A DNA stretch of 64,000 nucleotides from Phoronis australis (Eukaryota; Phoronida; Phoronidae). The notes under the pieces were generated by a model that worked only from the letters and a program-made list of their open reading frames with translations, was not told the origin of the DNA and did not search any database. Where the stretch lies: the NCBI GenBank assembly GCA_002633005.1, contig NMRA01000789.1, positions 1 through 64,000 on the forward strand, given 5' to 3'. The position numbers were made by a program, and so were the translations under genes. Below are positions 11,880 through 23,600 of the stretch, piece by piece. Position 1 is the stretch's first letter, and each line of letters starts with the position of its first letter.

Positions 11880-14690
11880 TAAGGAGAGACGGACAGCTCA
11901 GCTGGTAGCTCTCATCTTCCGTGGCTATTAGGCCGATGTGCCTATGTGCCAAACACTTGAAAAAAATCTTAAAACGAAAGCATTATCGAAAATACTTGCC
12001 CAGAGCCCAGTTATGGTGATGTCTGACACACAACTTTAAACATGTACAAATCTATGTAGCCAATGAAGACTTTGAATGGAACGTTTTATCAACTTAATAA
12101 TGACTTTAATTCTAATACAGATATTAATGACCATTCAACAAAACAAAGAATAACATTTATCTCAAACAAAACAATTTTATATTTTTTGACACACAGTACG
12201 TTAATTCTATACTTATTTCAGGCAAAATAAGTGAAAATTTTCTACTTTTCAAAGTCTGATTACGACAAATAATGAACAATTTACCAAACGTTTATGACAT
12301 TTACACAGTACAAATCATGCTAACAATAAATTAATCATAAAAACATTTCTTAATCTTCATTTTTGTGGAGAACTTTGACAAAATACATTTTCACATGTCA
12401 ACCATATTGTGGTAAATAAGTGAAGATTTGTCGTACTCTGTACAAAGGTGATAAATTCAACATAAATAAACAACCAAGGGAAAAACAGTTTCAATTCACC
12501 AAACAAAACACAGCATGTCTTAAAGTCCCAAGTGTTAGTTACGTGGACTTTCATTGGTGAGTTGGTGTCAAACCGAAATTAGTTTTACACCAGCAGGTCA
12601 ACCTCTTTTTAGGCTACTATTTCTTGGTTGTTAAAGCAAAGACGTGAACACTTTACTGTTACAGGTGAAATGATCATAACCTCATTTTCATCTTAAAGTT
12701 GGCATGAACCCGCCTTCACCGTTACTCACTCTTGATTACAGCTGGGAGTAATATATTGGTCCCAGCTTACAGTCACAAAACCAGACAACATGTGTTGCCA
12801 AGTTTAGAGTACGAGCAGACACACGTGAGAACAGGTTTCTTAACAGTCTGATTGGTCCATGTGAATCTGTTGTATGTGTTCAATCTTTAATGGTCACTAG
12901 AGGCTTGCTTTCTCTCATAGACGTATAGACAGATTCCATTACGGAAATTGCCGAATGCCTGGGGAGCGCCATATTGAGGTCACGCCATTAATGCCATGTC
13001 AGATAAACACTGGAGTGAGTAGTCTGTCTGTAAAGCAAACCATCCCAGCTGCTGTGTCTGCTTGTGTTGTTTATTTGGAAGCAGATCAGCAGATTTGAAA
13101 TCATTGATATTCCTGGTAAATGTTGATTTTTTTCATGCAATACATTTGACAGAAGAAATATTTGTAAATTACTAGATGTATACAATTACATAAATGTCAA
13201 TAATAAAGTTAAAATTGTTGGACTGATATATANNNNNNNNNNNNNNNNNNNNNNNNNNNNNNNNNNNNNNNNNNNNNNNNNNNNNNNNNNNNNNNNNNNN
13301 NNNNNNNNNNNNNNNNNNNNNNNNNNNNNNNNNNNNNNNNNNNNNNNNNNNNNNNNNNNNNNNNNTTCTTCATCACAACCTTTTTATTCAAGAAAAACTG
13401 ACAAACATCTAATGAGAGACAACAGAATCAAAGTTGCTTGAACTGAACACATTGTCAAACTTTAACATCCAGCAGACCTGCTGAGAATAATTAAAACAAC
13501 ATGGGTCCAGAAGAACAATAATCATTCATTCACTGATGACAGAAGTATAGTGGTGCAGAAACGAACATAACAAGGTGATTTAGAGTAGGAACCACATTCA
13601 AACACTTATAAACTGGTGTATACACAGACATTACTTTTAGGACAATCAATGGATGTTCAGCAGGCCACATGAATATCGGAATTATAAATTTTCACTTGGT
13701 TTACTAAACAAGCACATTCATTCACTGAAATTTTTAGCAGTTACCTGTATAGGAATATTTTCAACCACACGAAGTTGACAACGATATTATAAAAAATGTC
13801 CATAGTATCTCACATATAAAGGAAATGTTTGCCTTCGAGCAGTCAAATTCTGCGTATATTTACTTTAAGTCTGATTTGGGTCCCCACAGCTGGTGATTGT
13901 AAGCTCCGATGTTCCTGTTTAGGTAACGCTCATCATTTTTTCATTCTGTTGAATTTTAACCGATATCACTCCTGCGAAGTCATATATAAAGCAACGTACC
14001 ACTTTTTCTGCCACATGTGTTAATGATCATCTTGTCTCTTACAATGCTTTATGAATGAACCGAAGGTCAGCATGTTTACTACAGAAATAAATAAAACATG
14101 GTGTGAATACTGGAAGGGACTTGCTCGTATAAAACGAAACAAGTTGATAAAGACAATTACGATCTGAAATCTGTTAGCTAAATAGTACTATGCTACGTGC
14201 TACCTTAAAAGTAATTTTAAAATGAACATGGATTGGCAATAAGGGGGTGCGAATGTCTGACTGGCAAAATCCTGGCCAATACTCTGCCCTGCCCCCCTCC
14301 CAACTCAAAATCCTGGATTCGCCTCTGAATGAGGTTTTTGGGCTTGGGCTGAACTAACAGCTCGTTATTGCATACCTGAACTTGGCTTCATACTCATCCC
14401 GGCAGAGCATGGTCATCAGCAACAAACGAATGAGAAGCGCCCATTGATCTGAGTAAGGCAATGAGCAGAGACCAATTTCGAAAGTGTACTTCTAAATCAA
14501 AAGGTAGTTTTGTGGTCTAAGGTCGGATCATAGGAGCTCTAAAATTTTACTTTGAAGATCTGAGTAATCGTGACACTGAATATTACGATAGCACTCCCAC
14601 TATGTGTTTATACTGTCAGTCTGTAAAATAAATATCTTATTAGCCAGACCAGTGTAAACCTTACTAAAAAGCATCTCTCCCATCCTCCGT
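11880..14690 (-). pseudogene. ACP7 3'-flank copy lacking the phosphatase coding region
   Basis: Two blocks (about 11880-12960 and 14340-14690) match 34600-35580 and 35625-35985 in the same order and orientation. Shared stretches include CATACCTGAACTTGGCTTC and GTCAGTCTGTAAAATAAAT. The similarity stops where the ACP7 stop codon and coding region should follow. No purple acid phosphatase motif is found in any frame between 14.7 and 17.6 kb. A 133-base N gap and unrelated sequence separate the two blocks. Best explained as the relic end of a duplicated ACP7. Confidence 0.65.
13233..13365. other. Assembly gap of 133 N
   Basis: An unbroken run of N inside the ACP7 3'-flank copy. Any short frame across it is meaningless. 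Confidence 1.
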
Positions 14691-17389
14691 CACAACCTAC
14701 AGAGATTTTGAAATTAAACAAAACAAAAACTATTAAAAGCAGTCTACGTCAAGATAACAACATGAAACATGCAGTCGTCAGAGCAGAGGCTACAGACGGG
14801 AGGGAAAAGGTCAAGTCAGGTTAGGTCAGGGTGGCCCAGACAGAGCTCTCCATTGTAAGAAATCAGGACCTGAATAAAAGACGTGTTGGTCAAGCGTTGT
14901 TCATCGTAGTGCGCCAAAGTGCGGAGAAAGGACACCAGTTTTGAAGTAAAGTCAGCTTAGGTGAAAGTTAGACACGTAACCTGAAAGGCGATCTGTCGGT
15001 TCTGATCATAGATCATTAATTACTTCTACTGCGGTACTTGAGCTAAGCACAAACCCAGCTCTGATCCCTCGCTGCCAAGCCAGAGAAGCATTTTAGCACT
15101 GAGGGACAGAAGACGTGGTAGGGCATCGTGTGTGCATGTGTAAATTAGTTGTTTCAGTTGATTAGGTCCATTTGGAATAACAATCGTCTCACACAACCAT
15201 GGCATTAGGCCTACGCTTATGTTCAAGATAGATCGCGTATACGTGAACTTGGAATTGTATTATTAAAGTAATCAAAGGAAATTTGTTGTTCAGTGTAAAG
15301 CATTTTTGTTATTATTGGCCCCACGATCAACCATTTACTCTTTTACCGGAACTTGATTAGGCGAATAAGATCAGCAATTGCTGAAAAACCCAAGGTTGCT
15401 TAAAATTTACATTATTTTACGAACAAGTGGTTTGCTTATTTGCCATGGAATTTTTTATAAGCGTGAACACGGTTATTTGTGTGAACTTGTTAATGTTGCT
15501 CTGATAATCCAGGTAGGCCTATTGAGATCAATAAGCGGCATTCCAAGTTCAAGCACAACAGATCGACTAAATTACATAATGCCGACATGGTTGGTCGTTG
15601 ACATCTGCACTTTTCGAAATAGCAAATATTTGGCAGACTTGCTGCGACAAAAGATTTTGTCTGCCGCAGCCGCAAGACATTTGTAGAAGGTTTTCAAAAG
15701 GCAAATATTTGCAGTCTGTTCACAGCAAGACAATTAGAAGAAATTGAGTGTTGCAACAAGTCTGCGCCCATCTGCGTCTGGACGTAAAGTTGTCTTACAA
15801 AATTCAGGCATTGTGACGTTTAAATTCATGATCAAGCGCTGCTTTTGCCATTTATTCGGTTTTTTTAGAAATCTGCATTTTGTTGTGGAGTGCCCATGAG
15901 AGTGCATTGTAAAACTGAATTTTTTACTTCACCATGCAAAAAGTACAGTTTATTCTGATTTTTGATTGCTTTTGAAATTCGACGCGGTGTTGTGATATAT
16001 TTAATTGACTACTTTTACCAGCGAAAAAATCGTCTTTGTCGTTTCAGGTGGGGTTTACAGGATTGTCCTTAAGTTTAATGAGGCATGTTGGTTAGTGGGA
16101 CTGGAAATCAAAATGAAATTCTGCATAATAAGGTCAAAGTGCTTGTGGGGAAATTCTGGCTATGTAGTAGAATAGTGGAGAATAACTTGACTTAGTAGCA
16201 GCGTTGTGTTGTGTTGTGGACAGTCTCGGTCCGTCAGTGAGATGGTTGTATTCAGTAACTAAGTGTGGAACACTCAATTACACTAGTAAAGCAACTGGCA
16301 GTAGCAAGATGAGGACTGTCTTTATTAGACAAGTGAACGGCTTTATATACAAGTCACAAATATGTGGGTTGCATGCACTAAACTCTATGATTCAATATCC
16401 TACAGGAAAAAACAGGAAGCAACTATAAGAACTTTCACAACAATCATCTGAACTACTCTGTTGTGTTTGCCATATATGGTAATGGTCAGCTGTCTTGAGG
16501 CAATGTTTCTGTGAATGACCATTACGCAATCTTGTTTACTACAGAGATCATCAAAACATGTGTGGATGCACCGGATGGGTTGGTCGCTGACTCAGCTGAC
16601 AGCCAAAACAAGTTTTTATAAACAAAAACAATTGGCTAGCAAAGAAATAATATCAATAAGAAATAACACTATCAAACTAACATACTAAGAATTATATGTA
16701 TCATGAATGTCACAGATTTCATGACAGTGCTCTTCTCCTTCCACAATATCATTTTAGTGGTATGTACCAACTCAAGTTATTGCCAACTGCTAGAAGCAGG
16801 TCAGTTTTAAAAATTGGTATGAATTTGGTACTTACCGAATTTTTCACAACAGTGTTACCAATTTTGAACCAGCCCAGGGTCAGTGTAGTGAAGTTTTCGA
16901 CCCCATTTCTATACCGCATAGAGAGCAAAAACTAACGTGATGCCGGAATCTATTCTGGCTGCTAGACTTTGAACTCGAACTCATTTTTGGTATTTTCCTA
17001 CCTACTTTTGAGAGAACTCAAGACAAGTGTTTATGTGCTCGAGTATGTTATGGTTCTTAAGTTGCGAGTTCAGACTCGAATGATGGTGTCATTAAATGCA
17101 AATTAGGATTGGATGGTTATCCTCGTAAGCCATTACTATATACTCGAGCATAGAATAATACACAAACGTCTTGAGTTCGCACAAAAGTGTAATACAAAAT
17201 TTCAAAAATGATTTCGGGTTTAATCTCGAGTAAAAAGATTATACCCTGTGCCCAGGTGGCTGACCACGTCGACTTGATGAACTACCACGCAGCTGATTGT
17301 GAATATGTACCTCATTTACTGCCTGAAATAAAGGAGTAGTCCAGTAGAGCAGACCCCCTACAATTGTAGCCGTGGCTGGTCATCTAATC
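14691..17389. other. Intergenic stretch, no gene recognised
   Basis: No frame here resembles a known protein, and no phosphatase remnant is visible although the ACP7 3' flank copy ends at its left edge. It contains one fold-back element near the right end. Confidence 0.6.
16970..17237. repeat. Fold-back element with CTCGAG-bearing arms
   Basis: The left arm (about 16970-17055) and right arm (about 17145-17237) are inverted and imperfect. They share GAACTCAAGAC, GCTCGAGTAT and CATTTTTG. Likely a non-autonomous DNA element; ends and target duplication were not resolved. Confidence 0.65.
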
Positions 17390-17668
17390 TACTGCGAGTA
17401 GCGCGGAAATGTAAGATCATGCAAGTCTTCACAAGATATCGCTATCACGTGATCCCAACACCTTTTCTTGGGGGTGTCTTGCGCCTGTGGAACACACGAT
17501 GATCCACGGCTATGATTCAGTTTTGCTTTTTCAGTTCTGACCAGGTCAGCTAAAGGTATACTTACAACCACTGTCACAATACAGTTGTTGTTTGAAGTTT
17601 AAATCAATCAAAGGCCGTGTTGAAAGGACTGTTCGCCAATCAAAACTGAATACCGTGACAGTCACGTG
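17390..17668 (+). promoter_or_regulatory. Putative promoter of the methyltransferase gene
   Basis: The 280 bp before the first exon hold CACGTGATC near 17445, a CCAAT box in GCCAATC near 17635, and GTCACGTGATGG in which the start codon itself overlaps a CACGTG E-box. These are common promoter elements, and CACGTGA sites are bound by USF, MITF or TFE proteins in animals. Their use here is inferred. Confidence 0.35.
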
Positions 17669-20600
17669 ATGGAGAAGACCAAAGATGACATCGAGAATGT
17701 TAAACTGTGTAAGTTTAAAGGCAGACAAGTTCAGTGTTCTTGAAGTGCTTTCATTTATCAGTGTTTATCCAGCACTGTACGTTGGATGACGGCCTGGGAT
17801 ACTCACCCATATTTTGGTGGGTGTCGCAGCGGGAAAATTCGGGTAGCTACGAGTTTAGAATTAGAGGGTGGACCCGAAATATGGGACCCATTTGTCGGGA
17901 GGTTCTATGCAAAATCCACCGTTTTGAAGGGTTTTGATACAAAAACACGACACCTTTTGTAGGATCCATCCACCAAATCCTTTCATAGGAATTATTGATG
18001 AAGCTTAATTTTTACTCACTAAGCATGAAACAGTGGCCTGTGACTACATTGTTTTTTGTCGTCATTTACAAGAAAATGTGTGTCACTTTTCCACAACTTC
18101 TGGTTGACAACTATAAGCATGCAGATGAGATAGCGATCCGTTCTTCGGCTGGCTGTACATGTCAACCAGGACTGAGTTGCATAAAGCTTCAAAAGAATTT
18201 TCTGCCATTCAAAATGGAATTTACAACGTTGCTGCACTTGAATGTAATAACATAACGTGATATCTCGCCCATTGACACAACTAATGTATTTTGTGCCGAG
18301 CCTCTCATGTGAATAGGATATTTTCAAATACCAAATTCGCAATTTGTGTGCCCGACCAGGTCCAACAGAGCGGTGAAATCAACCTTTTGCTGACGTTTGA
18401 ATACATTAAAAGGAATCCATGAAATAACAATGGTAACAATATTGGTGGGTCGTGCAATGTCAGGGTCATCGACACCGATATTGTACCATCACGTAGAAGC
18501 CAAGTATGGATAGGGGGAGGAAAAATCTTGTGCTTGTATTATGTTTATGGACGTCTCATCCTACATGTATACGACCTAAAAAGAATTCAAGTTGTCTCGT
18601 TTGAATCGACTCGATCAGTGCACTCCCCTCGGGAATTGGACTAAGAGTCGGACGAGAAATGCGTAGACGGTTAATGTAATAGTTCTGAAACTTACGGTTA
18701 CTTGTAGGACTGTCTTGAAAAAGATGCCAGCTGGCGTCTCCGGCAAAATGTATGTCGCGGACGATGGTCAGATGACGACAAATTTTGAACCAATCCGACT
18801 TCAGCTGTGCCTCCAGTATATTTTCTGCATTTTCGTGAAATTTGGCATGTACGTTTCTCTTAAGGAGACAAAAATGTGAACTTGGTGTTTTTCTATAAAT
18901 ATGAAAATCACGATTTGCCTACCCACGAGTAGTTTTTGTATGGCTTCGGCTGCCGCTGTGATCCCTAGTTGCAACTTTAGTTCTTACGTTTGCCTCCATA
19001 TCTTTAGAATTTTGCGGCATATTTTCATGAAAATTGGAAAACGGTTTTGTATTAGAGAGACGGCGACGTTTTCCCGTCTTAAGGCCATTTTATGCTACTA
19101 AAATACTCAAAGAAGCACACTCTTTGCGGAGGAGTCGGTGGCGCATTTTAACAGAACGCTCGGCGTTGCTCTTGTGTCTGTTTCAGATTTCCAAGTTGAA
19201 AGAATTTACAACGAGTTACGAGAGGTACGTGACTTTTGACCTTCCAATTAAAGTCAAACTGTTCAAGAAGCTCGTACTTCAAGATTTAAGATAACTAAAT
19301 ATGGCAAAAGTATCACCTCAGTGTGATTGACACAATTAAACGGGCTGAGGAACTAAAGACCCGACTCATGGGTTTAGCAGCATGCCCAGTGGGATTCGAA
19401 CACACAACTTTGAGTAAAGGAAGTGGAGACTTATCCCACTAAATCACACAAGGCCTGATAACAGGAAACAACAGACTCCACAGACTCAGTCTTACCCGTT
19501 GGTCTTTCGTCCTTGATTCAACGTAACCCTTCTACCTGACAGTGTATTTTACTTGTCTACAGAATCCATTTGTTTATCACTTAAAATAAGTTATGGTGTT
19601 ATCTATCAAATCATAGTTGTGTCGATGTAATTCGTACTCACGCTATTCACAGGTAACCGTCTCCTGATAGATCGATTGGTACATTTGATTTTATCACACT
19701 AATTACTAAAATAATGTACAGTTGGCTCGCGTTGCTCAATCATCAAGCTATGATTGTGTTGGTGGCGTGTATAACGAACACGAAACAACGTAAAGTTTCT
19801 TAAAGTGGAAATTCAGTTATGAAAGTCAAAAATTTTAGTGAAATTTAACAAAGAAAATTGATGAACTTTGTTGTCATGGTTTTACGCTGCAGATGTCACC
19901 GTAGAAACAACAATAACATTAGAAGCTTTTAGTAATAAAATTAGCATTAAATTTGTAAAAACGAAACAAATGACATCTTTGGCAATTGTTATTGTTCAAG
20001 TTTGAAGATGGAAGACCGGCCTTTGCGACAATGTACGCTTATGAACACGCTAACTTGCATTCTCACGATTAAATTAATAGATATCTGATATGCTCTGCAG
20101 CTTGGCTATAAAGACGGCGACCAGCCTCTGAAGGTGGAAGATGTGAACAAATTTGACAACTATCATTACCACGGAACAGATACATTACAAAAGATGTCCA
20201 CTAAGATTACATTCACGTAAGTCTGGCGATGGTTCAACCCAATTATTGTTACGATTACAGAGATTTGAGACTTGATCACAATCCTCGTACAGTACAGTTC
20301 AGCCAATGGTCTGATGTCTAGAGGATCGCTAGCGGCAAACCTCTTGCATGCTTAGTTGGGTAGATGGTCACTCCTTGCCTATCACCTGACAACAAAATGT
20401 TTATGAACTGTTAGTGTTGAAATCTTAGAACAGCAAGCATAACAGCTGTTCATCAATAAGTTAAAAAACAATGTTTGTTTCTCCATCGGTACAAACACAT
20501 AACCAAATTAAGAGCATATTCGGACCGACTCTTGATTACGAAAATCAGATACATGCAAGGGGGCGACAATTGATGTCGTTACAATGTACATTGTAACGAC

Positions 20601-23600
20601 ATAAAATGATGCCCCGAAATCGACAATTTATGTGAGATTTCGTGATATAAATTGTCGCCCGGGTGACAATCAGTGCTGTAGTGGGGCGTAGGCGCACGTA
20701 GGCGCAGCCAACCACCTTTGGGCATTTGAACGTAGCGCCTACGCACCGCAAGTTACGTTCAGTGCTCAAGGTGATACAGTGGGCTTTGGGCGCCTACTTA
20801 CCTCTAATTTTACCACTACAGCACTGGTGACAATTTCGCCCGGGTGACAATTTATGTCGTAACACTTAATCTCATTAATGACAGACGTGGGGTTCCTTGT
20901 ATTGTTGTGGGTAATCCAACATTTGAGGGCCTAAACTGAATTTCTAGCCTATTTCATTTTAACAAGAATAAATCATTTCATATAATAATAGTTTGCAGTG
21001 TTGTGCAAGTCTCATTAATCGAGCGGTTGGTGTAATTTTTCTTGGTGAAACACCTGTAAACTAATGTTCCATCGAAGAATGAAACTTTCAAAGTAGACAG
21101 TCGCTGATATAAGTTGGTCTCAACTTGTTCATGTGACAAGTAATTCTTGGGATTATAAAGAAATAATAGTTGGCTATCGCTGGAGATCATACTCCTTGCA
21201 GAAGGACTCGTCGCGACAAGCCAACTTGTTGAAGCAGCTGGCGTTGGGCAGAAATGGCTGCCGGTTCCCTCCAGTCCTAAAAATCAGCTCTAATGTGTAC
21301 ATGTACATCTCACCTGTGGGGAAAGGTTTCTGTGCTTTCTGGGAGAGGATTTTCTAGCTGAGGGAAAATCCTCGTGCTCCATCTCTGCCTCGGTTATCAC
21401 CAATACTCCGCCACCCCCAGTCGCCACCCTACATCAGTCATCAGCAATGCCTCAAGTAGTCAAAACTACTGATTTCAGGAGTGGTTTGTACTTTGAGGAG
21501 AAATTTCACTCATTGGGGTGCGACGTTGTGAGAGCAATTTCGTGGGATCTTTAAATATATTTCCTAGGGGAATGGATTCCATGTTGAGGCCCAAAGTCGA
21601 AACATCGAGTCGACAAGTGAAATTGGTGTAAATCATAAGTTAATCTTTTTGGATTGATAACCACTTAAAATAAATCGTGCATGTCTCATTTCAGATCCTC
21701 CACTCGCTGCATAGATGTAGGCTCAGGTCTCGGGGGCACTGCTCGTTACCTGGTGAGCAACTTCAAATGTCACGTGACCGCTGTGGAGTTGCAGCAAAAG
21801 AACAATGAATTGGGCCAGCAGCTAACGAGGAGATGTGGTCTTGGTGACAATGTAACGCACATCTGTGGTAACTTCATCGACATGCCTTTAGGTAATGTAT
21901 AATGTGGGATGACAGTTTAAGGAAGACTTGACACGATAACTGTGGAGTTGTTCTTTGATGTCAGTGACGTAGTGTAACCTTACTGTTAAGACATTTTTTA
22001 TAAGCATTTTGTCAGCTGTTGAGGAGAAGTGTACGACACAAAGAATGCAACCTCATTAGCTCTCTCTCTCTCTCTAAAGTGTGTAGTACTGCGCATGTCT
22101 ATTGAAACATTTTTTGAAATTATTAAGTTTCTACATTAAGGCCCTATTTGCGAAATAGTCTGTTAAATTGTCAACTGTAAATAAAAAAATTACTGATAGA
22201 ACAATTCTAATCCATTTAAATGAACCTATTGGCTAAATGGTATATCTTCATTTCACCATATTTAGCTGGCTAAAAAATAAAAATCTAATTAGGCATTTGT
22301 ACTCTGATGAAATTGATTCTATAACTTCCATTACCAGCAAGTACATAGAAGTCATCAGCTAGTCAAGAAAACACTTTAGAGTTCATTGAGGTTGGCCGAC
22401 ATTGAATTTGCGGATTTGAAAATAGCGCATCTACGCATAGCGTGTGACCCGAGTTACCCACTCATTCGACAATACAAGTTCGGATGACGGTGGTAATGTT
22501 TGAAATCCCGGAGTACTTCGGTAAAGAATTCAATGATTGTCCGCTAACGTATACTAAAACGACTTTCCCATCCAGTTCTCTGAAACAAAATAATTCTTTG
22601 TAACCCTCGACGACCCTCAAAAGTTTGAAGTAAAATTTGAAAACTCCTTTCAAAGTCTGCTAAACTTGCAAGCGTGACCTACCTAGACTCTTTTAGCGCA
22701 TTACAAGGCAACTTTGGGAAAAGACAACCCACCAAGGACAATTACGTCCAAATCTGTGACATGGGAGTATGAACTTTTAATTGATTTCTGTCTTTAAAGA
22801 AGAAGGCAAGTTTTTCATGTCATTTTTTATAAAACTACAGTTCATTGATGATCCCAGACATGCATGTATGTTTCAGTTAATTACGGCTTCCAGTAGTATT
22901 ATTGATTTTTCGTGCACTACTCCGGAAGTGACGTTTAGGTGGTCAAGAATTTTCCGCCATTTTGTTTCTGCGTTTGAGTTTACTGCGCAGATCTCTTCTA
23001 CAGTTGTTCACCTCTTTCCATCAACGAGTATTCTACGACAAGCTAGGTTATTAGAGATTTCAATTACGTTGGATTTAGGGATCGTTTATTTTGTAGTAGC
23101 CTGAAAATGCCCGGAGTCGGCGACCCTATCACAGACACAGTCACGTGACGAAGACGTTGTTCATAGCAATGGAGGCGAGGATTTTTTTTTTCACGAACAG
23201 TCAATGGGTGGATACATGCCCGATAATGGTGAGGCAGAATACTCACAGATAGCTCTTGAGAGAGATAAGGCAGAGACTGAGGACAGACGTGGTGGGACGT
23301 CTTGGTCCAAATGCACGGTGTGCATTGTTGTGCCGACCTAAATGGAATGCCTATGCTGTTCCCACTGGATGGTGACCTGAGCACCCAAACCGCTTACATC
23401 CTGCCGTGCGACTTTCTCGCAACACACCTGGCACTTTATTCTAACTAGCTCCAACACTTTAGTCACATTCACGTCCACAAAAACGTATCAAAGTTTGGCT
23501 CACCGACCCGTTCACTGGACGACTAACTGTCCACCTCACTGGGTGTCGAACTGGGCCTGTATTCACTCCCACTACTCAAACATCGCTGCAGGGCTGCTTA

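Larger units (their letters stand above)
2270..14690. repeat. Segmental duplicate A, paralogous to 26100-35985
   Basis: Collinear matches to the 26-36 kb region: methyltransferase intron sequence (about 2270-2640), last exon (3918-4115), its downstream flank (4116-4785), the block at 5096-5570, repeat sequence at 11140-11870, and the ACP7 3' flank (11880-14690). After subtracting the 4.7 kb transposon here, and the second exon copy and 1 kb insertion there, the distances from methyltransferase exon to ACP7 flank are similar (about 6.0 and 5.3 kb). A single block duplication followed by separate decay is inferred. Confidence 0.75.

Noticed and set aside
23064-23384. 106-codon - strand frame within the THAP element
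   Set aside because: It lies between the element's inverted ends and may be transposase debris, but no domain is recognisable, so it is not listed as a gene.
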